From Calliopum simillimum (lineage: Eukaryota; Arthropoda; Insecta; Diptera; Lauxaniidae): 64,000 nucleotides of DNA. Each line of letters begins with the position of its first letter. The stretch's first letter is position 1. The DNA lies in contig OX638372.1 in the NCBI GenBank assembly GCA_951812925.1, forward strand, positions 72,247,407-72,311,406, in the 5' to 3' direction. Of this stretch, positions 43,520 through 54,509 are shown in pieces. Below the pieces are notes generated by a model. It was given only the letters and a program-made list of their open reading frames with translations. It ran no database searches and was not told the origin of the DNA. The position numbers and the translations under genes were made by a program.

Positions 43520-43719
43520 NNNNNNNNNNNNNNNNNNNNNNNNNNNNNNNNNNNNNNNNNNNNNNNNNNNNNNNNNNNNNNNNNNNNNNNNNNNNNNNNN
43601 NNNNNNNNNNNNNNNNNNNNNNNNNNNNNNNNNNNNNNNNNNNNNNNNNNNNNNNNNNNNNNNNNNNNNNNNNNNNNNNNNNNNNNNNNNNNNNNNNNNN
43701 NNNNNNNNNNNNNNNNNNN
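43520..43719. other. Assembly gap (200 N)
   Basis: Run of undetermined bases; exactly 200, so probably a placeholder length. Confidence 0.99.
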
Positions 43720-44510
43720 CATTCATAGACTCAACAATAAAATAGTGTTCAACTGGTATTCCAAACCAACAGCTTCTGGTAGAATAATGAATTTTAACTC
43801 AACACAACCATACAAACAAAAACGCAACACAGCCAGCAACTTAGTACGAACTGCACTTTCAATTAGTAACGAAACTTACCAACAACAAAACATCGAAAAA
43901 CTGCGTGATATTTTATACAAAAATAATTACCCTATAAAATTGATAAACCATTTAATCAACAAAAACTTACATACAATCAACGCCGAAAAACAAATACTAA
44001 TCAACGATACGGAGGGTCACCTTAAACGTTTTTTCAGCATACCATATGTACCCACACTAACAGACGATACATCTTTAAAACACCTCAGGAGAGAAGACAC
44101 AGTTTTCGCATACAAGCCTAATCAAACTCTCACTTCACTATTCACCAATACAAAGGACAAAACAGATAAATTTCTAGAACATAACATCGTATACAGAATC
44201 AACTGCAATGGAAAAGGGAGAAGAATGCAACGCGATCTACATAGGGACCACTAAAAGAGCTTTTGGGACACGACTTTCAGAACACACAGCAGACGCAAAA
44301 TACAAAAAACAAACAACAGCTTTAGCTAAACACCTATGCGAAAAGCAACACACAGCTGATTTTGACAATGCTCTGATTTTAGACAGAGAGAAAAAAGAAA
44401 ATACACGACTTACAATAGAGAGCCTGCGAATTAGACAAAACCACAAAACAGCTGTAAACCGAAAAGAAGACTACGACAACATCAGTCTATACTACAGTGC
44501 AGTGATTTAA
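43720..44510 (+). pseudogene. Penelope RT C-terminus and GIY-YIG endonuclease
   Basis: The part right of the gap (HRLNNKIVFNWYSKPTASGR) is the end of a Penelope RT and its linker. One extra base near 44215 shifts the frame inside KGEECNAIYIGTTKRAFG; the nuclease then continues TRLSEHTADAKY and RIRQNHKTAVNRKEDY to a stop near 44510. YIG and the following Arg of the GIY-YIG fold are visible. Confidence 0.85.
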
Positions 44511-44711
44511 AAGTTTAAAGTTTAGTGCAATTAAAAAATAAATTTTCAAATAATAAAATAATTTTTCATTTAAATATTCGAAATTCAGAATTATGTAGAT
44601 AAAAAAAAATTGTAAGACAAGCAAGACAATGTGCTCTATTTTAAATTTTTTGTTAATTTACAATATATTTTTTCATTTGTGTAGCTTTTCTTCTAATAAA
44701 AATTCTCCTGA

Positions 44712-44748
44712 AGAAGCGTAAAATCCTAGGCGAAACGTCGAGAAAATT
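44712..44748 (+). ncRNA. Hammerhead-like ribozyme core in the right arm
   Basis: CTCCTGAAGA, stem GCGTA/TAGGC with one mismatch, then GAAACGTCGAG. Partner of the better-paired copy in the left arm; flanking ATTCTC/GAGAA could pair. Confidence 0.4.
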
Positions 44749-44830
44749 ATGAAATAAAAGAAATTTTCGTTTTATTTGCATAAATATCAACTGTGACCGA
44801 AAAGCCCAAGCATTTCAGCATTATTTAAAT

Positions 44831-45163
44831 AAAATTTTTCAACAATATATTGGTCAAACAATTCCAAATTATTATTATTTTAGTTCTTCTTTTAATTCAA
44901 AGTTAACACTCTAATTTCTAATTATGTTCTTTTCTTCTTACTTCCTTTAATATTTCCGCAGACAACCGTCTTCTCTAGCTTCTAAAATCAACTACTCCTG
45001 AGTCCAACTGTCGTTTGTTCGTCTATTCAAATCTTTTCGTCATGTTTGTTTCGTTCAAGTTTCGTTCGTTTTGTCAGTGCTGCCAGGTCGTCCGTTTAGC
45101 TCCGTTCCCACATTTATAGTTCATAGTGTCTGAGGAAAATTTAGCTCGATTATCTCAAAAAAC
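44831..45163. other. No gene; T/C-rich spacer and repeat fragment
   Basis: TTCGTTCAAGTTTCGTTCG-type text, then from about 45110 the 142-bp-type repeat resumes (TTCATAGTGTCTGAGG). Confidence 0.45.
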
Positions 45164-45690
45164 ACCCATGCGGGTAAGGGGTCAGAATATGCCCGAGGTA
45201 AGCATGCCTGTCGTAAGAGGCGACTAAAAGCGGGTGACCAGCCAGGGTGTGGAAGGGTGTAGCGTTGCGCCTCGAAAGAAAAACCCACAAGGCCCGTAAC
45301 TGGCACTGACAAGGCGAGTCGATGCCGCCTTAAAATAAGCATCTTGTCGAAATCCTGAAGCGTCTGACCCAAAGTGGGCGGCTCCCAGGTCAGCGTCTGT
45401 CCCAGATTGGGCGGCTGAAATTGAAAGTGAATTTGGCTACTATAGTTGCAGCGCTTGCCGGATCCAGCTTTAAGCTTATAACTCACTGCGTGGGGCGTTG
45501 CAGAGAAGATTATACTAATGAAGCATGGATCGAAAAACGATGGAAAACAACTCTCCAAGTGGTACCCACCAGAGTGTGGTTAATCCACCTGCCTCGGCAG
45601 CATGCACATCGGATTTGGAGGTGCAAGAAACATGCATAGTAAGGAATGATTCTCCAATAACTGGAACCAATATGGTTCGTCAAAAAAAAA
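45164..45690 (+). mobile_element. Short poly(A) retroposon carrying a LINE 5' end
   Basis: Starts near ACCCATGCGGGTAAGGGG, continues CATGCCTGTCGTAAGAGGCG (a text I associate with LINE 5' regions of insects), then a short frame MDRKTMENNSPSGTHQ that looks like the start of an ORF1, and ends directly in a 13-base A run. Inserted within AAAAAACGCTTTCAG of a 142-bp unit. GC-richer than its surroundings. Internally deleted LINE or SINE-like derivative. Confidence 0.65.
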
Positions 45691-46170
45691 AAAAACGCTT
45701 TCAGTATAGCGTTTTGAAGCTTTTGCTTAGTTGGGAGGTGCCACGTCCTATTGTCCGAATTCGTCCAGTTTTTCTCAGAGCTTGCGTTTATAATTCGTAG
45801 TATTTATGTGTTTTTTGGTTGCATTGTCGTGAAAAATACTCCTAAAGTTGCATTTTGATTATATTTTTTGTATGGGCGGTAGGCGTTCCGTTGACCATTT
45901 TCGCTCATTTTCAATCCCACGAGCTAACTTTGATGACGGAGGCAGTATACCAAATTTCGTTGAATTATCTTGCTCAGTTTTCCCAAAAAAATGTATTTCC
46001 ACGCACTGCCAGCCACCCAGCCATCCAGCCAGACAGACGGACATGGCTATATCGACTCAGGAGGTGACGCTGATCAAGAATATATATACTTTTCCATATT
46101 TCCCACGCCTCCTTCTCTGCAATACAAACAGAATGACAAAGTGAATATACCCTGGGTGTAGGGTAAAAAA
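45691..46170 (+). repeat. Right part of the 142-bp-type element with module
   Basis: One unit (CGCTTTCAGTATAGCGTTTT), the GGCGGTAGGCGTTCCG section, CAGACGGACATGGCTATATC, and the end ACCCTGGGTGTAGGGTAA. Confidence 0.75.
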
Positions 46171-46655
46171 ATACAACAAAAACAAGTAATACTCAATTTT
46201 TGAAGTGTCAAGAAACTGCTTTCAGAAATGAATATAAATGTTTGTATGCAAAATTTTAAGTACCATGTTTTCATAGAAGGAACCAACTTTTTAAGGCTGT
46301 AATTACTCGATATGTTCCAATATTGTAGTTTTTATCTCAAAAATCATACGTGATAGAACGATTTCAAGACTGGATTCGAATGATTATGATTATGGCGATA
46401 TGCGACCGAGCACACCATAGTGACATACAAGGCAAGATAGCGGGATATCTAACAAATATTTCGGAGTAAAATTCAGAAAAATCGTATGTGGGCCGTGGCA
46501 ACAGAATGGGTTAAAAAGTCTAAATTGCTCTTTACGCCCTCATAACAGGTCCTAAAATTCTGAAAAAATTCAAGCAAATTCGTTGACAAAAAATAAATCG
46601 ACTTTGTTTAAGATGTTTTTTTGATTTAAGCCCCCTATGCTGAGTAAAAAACGAA
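46171..46655. repeat. Intermediate repeat shared with 48.4-48.7 and 49.55 kb
   Basis: GGCAAGATAGCGGGATATCT and TAAAATTCAGAAAAATCGTA here reappear inverted at about 48506-48535 and 49549-49580. No gene. Confidence 0.5.
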
Positions 46656-47297
46656 CTAGTAAGGGTGTAACTTTTGGTCTGGCCAAAAAATAAATACCCT
46701 ACACTACAGTATTTTGAAAATATATCTTATATGGGAGGTGCCACGCCCTCTTGTCCGGGTTCACCCAGTTTTTGTTGAGAGTTTGCATTTATAATTCTTA
46801 GTGTCTGAGTCAAATTTGGATCGAATATCTCAAAAAACGCTTTCAATATATCGTTTTGAAGCTTTTGCTTATATGAGAGGTGCCACGCCCTCTTGTCCGT
46901 ATTTACCCAGTTTTTTCTCAAAGCTTGCGATTACAATTTTTAGTAATTCTGTGTATTTTGGTTGCTTTGTCTTGAAAAATACTCCTAAAGTTGCATTTTG
47001 AATATATTTTTTGTACGGGCGGTAGGCGTGTCCGTTGACCGATTTTGCTCATTTTCAAACCCACGAGCTAAATTTTGACAACGGAGGCATTGTACCAAAT
47101 TTCATTGAATTATCTTGCTCAATTTACCCAAAAAGTGCATTTCCACACAGCCAGCCACCCAGCCAGACAGACGGACATGACTATATCGACTCAAGAGGTG
47201 ACGCTGATCAAGAAGAAGTATACTTTTCTATATCTGCCACGCCTCCTTCTCTGCGTTACAGACGGAAGGCCAAAGTGAATATACCCTGGGTGTAGAG

Positions 47298-48393
47298 CAG
47301 GCATGTCAAACTCAATTTCCAATTGGGCCAAACGATAAAATATTTTTGTTTTGGTGGGCCGCAAAAATTAGCGACTTATAATAAAAAAAACGTTATAAAA
47401 TATTCTTATGCATATGCGCATTGTACATTAGTTTCTAATGTTTTCTTCCTGATATCTGAGGCATTTTTTAACTAAAGCTTCAAAATTGGGGGAAAATTGA
47501 ATTCGCCGATATTATTTTCATCACTGACATGAGATAATATAACTTTCATCACTGACATGAGATGAGAATTTGTTAGTCTCGGCGTAACAGGAGACTGGTT
47601 GGTTTCCTTTGATAAGCGAAAATATTTGCTCACATACATAAAAACTACCAAACATTGATATTATTTCCATTGCAAATTTGTGAGTTTCTTGAAATCGCTA
47701 ATGCAAATATTTATAAAATAATGGAATGCACCCTTTAGAAACTTCCAGAATCAAATGTGTGTCTCATTGAAGTTCCTTTATCTTCATTTGAAGGTAGCTT
47801 GACAATTTTTCAATTTAAATGGAAAACGGGCTTGAAAATAAAGAAAACTTGTCTTCAACGATCTGAAATCTTCAATACGTCTCCCGAACTCCATCTTGAA
47901 ATCATTAAGATATGCTTTGCAAGTTGGAAAATGTTCCAAGTTTTTCACACAGATGCAATTTTAATTTAAAAGTTCTAATTTGGTCATTCATTGTGGTTTC
48001 AAATTCAAATCTGCAAAGTGTCTTATTATGGTGAATAATACAATGCACATTATGAAAACTTGTTTTATCACTGCAGACCTCACCGTATTTTCGCTGTAGT
48101 ATCGCAACAAAACCATTATTTTTTTTCCGTCAAAGAAAATGCTACATCCGTTTCAATGAGTGGACAGGGTTTTCTTAGAATTAAAGTTTGTCCATGGGTG
48201 TTAAACTTTCGTATAATTTAGGTAATTTTGAACTTTCTACCCATGATTTATCCAGAGGAATATCTTTTGAACAAAAATTTAAAACTGTCATATACCTACA
48301 ATTATATTGATTCGCAATTTATTTTTATTTCAGTGTTTGGGCTGCAGATGAAAGATAATGGGCCGCATGAGGCCCGCGAGTTTGACATGGCTG
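47298..48393. mobile_element. hAT element, 1096 bp, 8-bp TSD
   Basis: Termini CAGGCATGTCAAACTC and GAGTTTGACATGGCTG, with GGGCC/GGGCCGC words next to them. The 8-bp duplication GTGTAGAG is at 47290-47297 and 48394-48401. It interrupts the end of a 142-bp-type element. Confidence 0.93.
47760..48110 (-). pseudogene. Decayed hAT transposase
   Basis: Minus strand fragments SFHNVHCIIHHNKTLCRFE and VKNLEHFPTC, then EFGRRIEDFRSLKTSFLYF and PFKLKNCQATF match a ZBED5/FAM200-like hAT transposase (HCIIHQ..LC, then F..RF.DF). Stops and slips throughout; no intact catalytic centre. Confidence 0.65.
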
Positions 48394-48415
48394 GTGTAGA
48401 GTATAAAAACGCAAA

Positions 48416-48856
48416 GTTTTGGGTAAAAAACGTAATTTTTGGCGGAATGCGAATTTTAGAGTTTTTCGATTTTTACTCGGCAGAATTTTATGTTATCGGA
48501 ATATGTCAGATATCCCGCAATCTTGCCTTATGTGTCGCTATGGTGTGCTCGATCGCATATCGCCAAAAATTGCATTTTTTTACCCAAAATTTACCGTTTT
48601 TCGTTTTAACTCGGCAGGGGGCGCTTAAATTAAAATAATATCATAAACAAAATCAATTTATTTTTTATCAAGGAATTTGGTTGAATTTTTTCAGAATTTT
48701 AGGATTATAGGGTCATAATGAGCGATTTATACCCTATTCTCACTTCCTGGTTAACCAGATGAATGCTGATTAAGCACTAACCAGGATAGTTTTCCATATA
48801 AAAAGCTTTTCGATTTGTAAGATTTGTAAGATTGGCTAGTTTTTAAATAAGAGTCT
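48416..48856. other. Repeat remnant, no gene
   Basis: Contains the inverted relative of 46.43 kb (CAGATATCCCGCAATCTTGC). The frame 48228-48638 has no recognisable content. Confidence 0.45.
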
Positions 48857-49230
48857 GTCTATACGGGGGGACTCGCGTACGCGAAAACTCAATTAGCGAA
48901 CGCGAAAACTCAATTAGCGAACGCGAAAACTCAATAAGCGTACGCGAAATCCAGTGAAGTTTTTTTCCCCGGGACGCAGCTTCGTTACAACAGTAATTTT
49001 ACATAAAAGTAGGGGTAAGTGGGCGGCCTGCGGCCGCAGCTCAGGATTTAAACCCGTCAGACATCCAACACCGGCTTCGCGGCGGCCTTCGGCCGCGGAT
49101 CAGTACATAAATTAATCAAGTTCCCCGGGGGAAAAAACTTCACTGGATTTCGCGTACGCTAATTGAGTAAATTGCGAGAGAGAGACGGCTAATTGTGAGT
49201 TTTCGCGTACGCGAGTCCCCCCGTATAGAC
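48857..49230. mobile_element. 374-bp GC-rich element with 35-bp perfect inverted ends
   Basis: Termini GTCTATACGGGGGGACTCGC continuing to GTACGCGAAAACTCA, perfectly inverted at the right end. The left part has three copies of GCGAAAACTCAATTAGCGAA-type 21-mers. The middle (about 49021-49100) is strikingly GC-rich: GGCGGCCTGCGGCCGCAG and GGCGGCCTTCGGCCGCGG. No coding. Confidence 0.9.
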
Positions 49231-49803
49231 ATTTCCTTTAAATAATTAGATAATTTAACCCAAAAAATCAGCAGGTGGCAAATTCAAAAAATCCCACGAA
49301 AATTAGGAAATTTCCTTTTCTTTTGACAAATGCAAAATGTAAACAAATAAAACATTTTTAATAAAAAGCAAATTAAACCTAAAATCAAAAATGTTTTCGT
49401 CTCAATTGTTTTAAAAAAAATTTAAATAACAAAATATATAAAAATATATTTGATAAAAGTGAAAATAGTGTCGTGATTTAGTAAACGCCAACAAAGTGTC
49501 ATTGAAATGAATGATGACTCATCCAGGTAAAAGGTGTGAACGACATACGATTTTTCTGAATTTTACTCCAGAATATTTGGAAAGGTGCCCCGTAACATAT
49601 CTACTACTTCTGAAATATGTGCTCTCCCGTATATAATTTTAAATCTCGATTATCCCAACATTTTTAGATAAAACGACCTCCTGACACCCTCTCGGGTCGA
49701 AATTTGTCTTACAAAAGCATTGGATTAAGTACAAATATTGCAAAATCAACGGTAGCTTGCCTACTTAAAAACTTTAGTGAACGATTAACTACGGAAAGAA
49801 AAG
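49231..49803. other. No gene; short repeat fragment
   Basis: AT-rich. 49549-49580 repeats the ACGATTTTTCTGAATTTTAC text of 46.47 kb. Confidence 0.45.
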
Positions 49804-50273
49804 TTGAAAGTGTTCGATAAAAAGGACTCTCCATTAGAGATGGGGCTAAATAAGTGCATATGTCGCCCGGAAACGTACAGAAAGTTTACAGAGAGAAACG
49901 TTTATGGATTACTCTACAAGCTTCTTAAAGTAGATATTCCAAAGTACTTATGCAAGATAGTTGCTGATTTTTTAGACAAGACGACATTTACAGTATTCGT
50001 TAACAATTATACTTCATCTCATAAATTTCTTAATGCAGGCCTTCCCCAAGGACCCGTGCTGTCAACTTTGCTGTATTCAATTTGCACGTCGGACTTTAAG
50101 CCGCCTAAATTTTTGGAAGCAGCTTACTATGCAGATGACACTGCGTTATTAACATCAAGCAAACTAACAAGCGCACTTTTAAAGAAAATGGAAAAAGGTC
50201 TGGCAAATTGCAATAAATATTTTAAAAAAATGAAAATTAAAATATATGCAAACAAAACTCAAGCTGCAATCTT

Positions 50274-51484
50274 AGTACAGTCATTTGGTAGTTTTACCTG
50301 GAAAGTTTTGCGGATTTTTGCAAATGAGTTATTTTATAGATTTCGATGGGCTCTTTCAGAATTTTAACTTTGCTACCTCGAGTCGTGTTCGCTCGCGCCG
50401 CCATATTGGAAAAATGGCGTCCGAAATCAGTTTCTCACAAATATCTCTTTAACGGTTACATTTAGAGAAAAATATTTTGGAGCAACATTTTAGCTTATCA
50501 AATTTTCTACAAAAATTCCCTTTTAATTGTTTTCGTACGACTTATAACTCAGGAGATATCCTCATTCAAAATTTGAAAATGCCGCTTACGAGTAGGCACA
50601 GTGATGTGTTGAGCTTAAAATTAAGATAACTCATGAACGGTGAGTCACACGTTTAAAATAAAAATATTTGTTTATAGGGAATTACTTGTGCTACAACCTA
50701 CAGTTTTTTTTTTTTTTTGTATGCCCAATAGTTTATGAGATATTTTTTAACGAACCTGAAATTTCGAAAAAAACCGTTTTTTCAAAAAATCTCCAAACTG
50801 TTTTATCATCCGACTTACCGTTCATGAGATATCCCGTTTTGAAAATCATTCAAAATTGAGCATTGTACTATGCGCCCTACTATGTTCAGTTTTGAATGAT
50901 TTTCAAGTCCCGATATCTCATGAACAGTAAGTCTGACGAAAAAAAAAACTTCGAAGAGACCCTTATAGGAAATTGAACGTTCTACAAAATGCGAGAAAAT
51001 TTTTTTTCTAGAATGAACCGTTTTGGAGATTTTTTGAAAAGCGGTTTTTTCGAAATTTCCGGTTTGTTAAAAAAATATCTCATAAACTATAGGTCATACG
51101 AAAAAAAAAACGAAATGTAGGTTGCAGCACAAGTAATTCTCTGTAAACAGATATTTTTACTTTAAACGTGTGACTCACCGTTCATGAGTTATCGTAATTT
51201 TAAGCTCAACACATCACTGTGCCTACTCATAAGCGGCATGCACAATTTACAAATTTTTTTCAAATTTTGAATTAGGATATCTCCTGAGTTATAAGTCGTA
51301 CGAAAAAAATTAAAACGTCATTTTTATAGAAAATTTTATAAGCTTCAATATTTGGGACGCCATTTTTCCAATATGGCGGCGCGAGCGAACACGACTCGAG
51401 GTAGCAAAGTTGAAATTCTGAAACAGCTCATCGAAATCTATAAAATAACTCATTTGCGAAAATCCCGCAAAACTTGATTGTACT
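50274..51484. mobile_element. 1211-bp foldback element, ATCTT duplication
   Basis: Termini AGTACAGTCA and AGTACAATCA; the arms share AGTTTTGCGGRATTTT, ATTTCGATGRGC, CTACCTCGAGTCGTGTTCGC and CGCCGCCATATTGGAAAAAT. TSD ATCTT at 50269-50273 and 51485-51489. The interior has phrases such as TTCATGAGATATCCCG. Non-coding. Excising it restores the LINE frame text. Confidence 0.92.
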
Positions 51485-51575
51485 ATCTTCCCATATAACA
51501 ATTCCCCAAAAAGATTACCCAGAAGGCAGTTAAATTTCGATAGTAATGGAATCGAACTAAGAGATGATATCGATA

Positions 51576-52219
51576 CCTTAGAGCGCTAGAGTCCTATCTC
51601 CATTTTTTCAGTTGTTGGGAAATGCAAAAAGAAGATTTCAAACAGTGGCTTTTTAGAATTGGCTGCTATATTTATATAATAATATATGCAATAATTTTAC
51701 CTATAGTAAATTTAACATAATTTAATGTTTTTAACCAATTTTATTAATTTCTAATTAAATCCCAGCCAATTTATAGTCTTTCATTACTTTTGCCCTTGTA
51801 TAGAATTGCACTACTATTAAAATAAACGACAAATTTAGTAAATTTTATGAAATTTTTCCAAAAATATTGTCGTCATGAAACGCTTATAAAACTCGAAAAA
51901 AACTAAATTTTTTATTTTATTTTTTTTTTAATTTTTGATTCCGACACACAAGGATCTCCCCTTGGGTGTAACAAAATTTGTTCACTAAAATGTCTTAAAA
52001 AGTCATAAAACGCAAAGAAAACACGAAAAAAATTTTTTTAAAAATGTGACTTATTTGAATATTTAGATAAGATTTTTCCTAATTTTCAAATATTTAGTTG
52101 TTTTAGTGGTATTTTGTCATCACACAGTTTTCCAAACGGTAAAGAACCCCACAATGATACCAAAACTGCAAAAATCTCAAAATCACAAAAAGTGAAGATA
52201 GGACTATAGCGCTCTAAAG
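51576..52219. mobile_element. 644-bp element, TATCGATA duplication
   Basis: Termini CCTTAGAGCGCTAGAGTCCT and CTTTAGAGCGCTATAGTCCT (reverse strand). 8-bp palindromic duplication TATCGATA at 51568-51575 and 52220-52227. Non-coding; 8-bp TSD allows hAT or P-like, not decided. Confidence 0.92.
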
Positions 52220-52722
52220 TATCGATATTAAATACCTCGGAGTCATCTTGGATAAAAAATTGAAGTACCGTTGAAACATCGAGTACGCATGTCTCAAAGC
52301 AAACAAAGCTTTCAGATCTCTTTGGCCTTTTCTTAACCCTCTGCCCTCAATCAAAAATATAAGGATTTACTTTGTAAATGTGTTATACGTCCAATTCTTT
52401 CCTATGCCTGTCCAGTGTGGTACAAAGCAGTCAAATGCCACTTAAAAAAAAAAAACAAATTCTATATTCTATCACAGCACTTCTCGAAGAAACTGGATTT
52501 GAGATGTTCACCGACTTTATTAACAGAGTTAACACCAATTATTTTAATTTTCATCGTATCCTTTAATAAGGGAATGTAGTAACGTACTTTCATAACTAGT
52601 AAACCAAATTGATAATCTCCAAAAATGAAATGAAATTATCGAAATTTCTTAATGTTTGATTATTTTATAACTCAAATGGAGGTTTTTTCCTTTATCCTCT
52701 AATTTATTATGTATTTATTATA

Positions 52723-52980
52723 TCGTCGGGTTAAAACTACAACTAGACATCTACATGTACTGACATTTCGAGTTAAGTATACAAAAACATGAAGAAAAAA
52801 CGGATCTATACCCCAGTCTAGTCGGTTTTTTGATATGTAGGCCTCATCCAATTTTACATAAAGAATAAAAAGTATAAAACTGCAAAATCCCATACAAAAA
52901 ACAAAATTCAAAAAACTTAAAACGCTTTTTTCTCAAAACATGAAAAATGTAGATGTCTAGTTGTAGTTTTAACCCGACGA
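52723..52980. mobile_element. 258-bp MITE, TA duplication
   Basis: Termini TCGTCGGGTTAAAACTACAA continuing CTAGACATCTACAT, perfectly inverted at the right. TA on both sides (52721-52722, 52981-52982). Tc1/mariner-type MITE is likely from the TA target. Confidence 0.9.
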
Positions 52981-53055
52981 TATCTACTACTCATATAAAT
53001 GTCTAAGAATTTATTTGCTGACATATCTTAGATGATAAAACTCATAATGTATGTA

Positions 53056-53916
53056 ACAGGTCATTCAATAAGTCCGTAGGATAAGTAGGAGAAAACAAAA
53101 TTTTGACCAAACTCGATTTAATTATTCAACATAGTTGTCTTCGAGGGCGATACAACGAGTATAGCGATTTTCCAACTTTTCGATTCCACTTTTATAGTAT
53201 GATTTCTCTTTTTCGTCAAAATAGGCCTCAGCTGACTGTCTTTTGGATTCTGGTGTGTAATAGTGAAGCCATGTTTCATCCATTGTCACATATCGACGAT
53301 AGAATTCGATTTTATTGCGGTTTAACAGCGCCAAACACTACTCTGAAGGATCAATTCGTTGTTGTTTTTGGTCGACTGTGAGCTCACGCGGCACCCACTT
53401 TGCACAGAGCTTTTGCATACCCAAATGTTCGTGTAAAATGGTAAAAATACTACCATCTGATATCTTTACAATGTCAGCTAGCTCGTGCACCTTCAATTTG
53501 CAATCGTTCATAACCAATTTGTGGATTTTTTTTATGTTTTCTGGAATAACAGCATAATTTGGGCGTCCAATGCGCTCTGCATCATTTGTGCTGGTACGAC
53601 CACATTTAAATTCAGCAATTCATTTGTATCGATGGAGGAGAGTTCGGATATTGTTTATCAATCCATTGTTTGGTTTCCACTGTATTTTTTTTAATCAAAA
53701 AGCAATGCTTTATCAAAACTCGAAATTCACTTTTTTCCATTTTTTTACTAACAAAAGTTGCTTCACACAAAATGCTATAACTCACGAATCAATAGTCCGA
53801 TTGCTGTCAAATTTATACACGTATCGTTTGAAGGTTAGTACTAAATAAAAATCATATGGAAAAAATTCTAGTAATGCCATCTATGTATCATCCTACGGAC
53901 TTTTTGAATGACCTGT
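53056..53916 (-). mobile_element. Mariner (mauritiana-like) deletion derivative, 861 bp
   Basis: Termini ACAGGTCATTCAATAAGTCC and ACAGGTCATTCAAAAAGTCC (reverse strand), TA on both sides (53054-53055, 53917-53918). Transposase runs on the minus strand with a large internal deletion. Confidence 0.93.
53122..53740 (-). pseudogene. Mariner transposase, mauritiana-like, internally deleted
   Basis: Starts MEKSEFRVLIKHCFL; after decayed sequence LALLNRNKIEFYRRYVTMDE with the first Asp (MDETWLHYY) and YTPESKRQSAE, which joins directly to AYFDEKEKSYYKSGIEKLE. The second and third catalytic Asp are thus deleted. Stops and slips also occur in the N-terminal part. Confidence 0.92.
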
Positions 53917-54167
53917 TATATATTTAATTATTTATGTAAGATACGATAAAATTTGAATTGAATTGAAAACTACTGGCACCAAATAGGAACGATAAGCAAA
54001 ACACAGCCGCTAAAACTCGCTCACGAAAGCTCTACGACCATTTTGTACACAATTTTGAATTCATTTTAACGAACAACGCAACTTACGTCAAAACTTACTT
54101 TAACAGCTTCCGGGTCAACTTTTTTACACCGCAAAGAAAGGCGATGTTGCGCCAAATTTAAAGCAAA

Positions 54168-54509
54168 AAAAATGGACAAGTTTGCAAAAAAATATTTGGG
54201 TTGGCAAGCAATTTGTAGAAGAGGTTTGAAGAGCTCAGTATTTGTCACAACTGGTACAATTAACCACCAAATTTATGTGAAAAAGTGCTAACAGAAACGT
54301 CTGCTGAATATGATACACCTTCACGAAAAACCTGTGTTATTTTGGGCAGACTTGGCGAGTTGTCACTATGGCAAATTGGCCATGAATTGGTATGAAGAGA
54401 ATGTTGTACCGAAAAATGCAAATCCTCCGAATCGCCCTGAGCTTCGACCGATTGGAAAATACTGGGCTATAATGAAGAGAAAATTGCTAAAAACGAAGAA
54501 AGTTGTCTA
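54168..54509 (+). pseudogene. Tc1/mariner-superfamily transposase fragment
   Basis: KFAKKYLGWQAICRRGLKSS, a stop after IYVKKC, then KRLLNMIHLHEKPVLFWADL with the catalytic Asp, SCHYGK and NPPNRPELRPIGKYWAIMKR. In the usual PIEKYW motif Glu is replaced by Gly, so the third acidic residue is lost. No terminal repeats found. Confidence 0.75.

Larger units (their letters stand above)
43056..44830 (+). mobile_element. Penelope-like element with inverted flanking arms
   Basis: 43056-43519 is the reverse complement of about 44367-44830: both arms contain TAAATCACTGCACTGTAGT (or complement), the end of the coding region and the motif GGCGAAACGTCGAG. Coding for the RT tail and GIY-YIG nuclease lies between. 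Inverted flanks are a known Penelope arrangement. A 200-base assembly gap (43520-43719) hides part of it. Confidence 0.8.
46665..48415 (+). mobile_element. Fourth 142-bp-type element, split by a hAT
   Basis: Starts GTGTAACTTTTGGTCTGGCC/AATACCCTACAC, has two repeat units, the module (CAGACGGACATGACTATATC) and the end CCTGGGTGTAGAG; the hAT at 47298-48393 separates it from TATAAAAACG. Confidence 0.75.
49804..52565 (+). pseudogene. Jockey-like LINE reverse transcriptase, split by two elements
   Basis: First part (to about 50273): VYGLLYKLLKVDIPKYLC, AGLPQGPVLSTLLYSICTSD, the catalytic EAAYYADDTALL and KIKIYANKTQAAIL. After the insertion at 50274-51484 the frame resumes NNSPKRLP and NFDSNGIELRDDI. 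After the insertion at 51576-52219 it continues LGVILDKKLKYR, ACLKANKAFRSLWPFL and VLYVQFFPMPVQCGTK. The YADD box and the thumb are preserved in text; slips and the insertions make it dead. The endonuclease and N-terminal fingers are missing. Confidence 0.88.

Noticed and set aside
43438..43728. Frames running through the N block
   Set aside because: They exist only because undetermined bases contain no stop codons.
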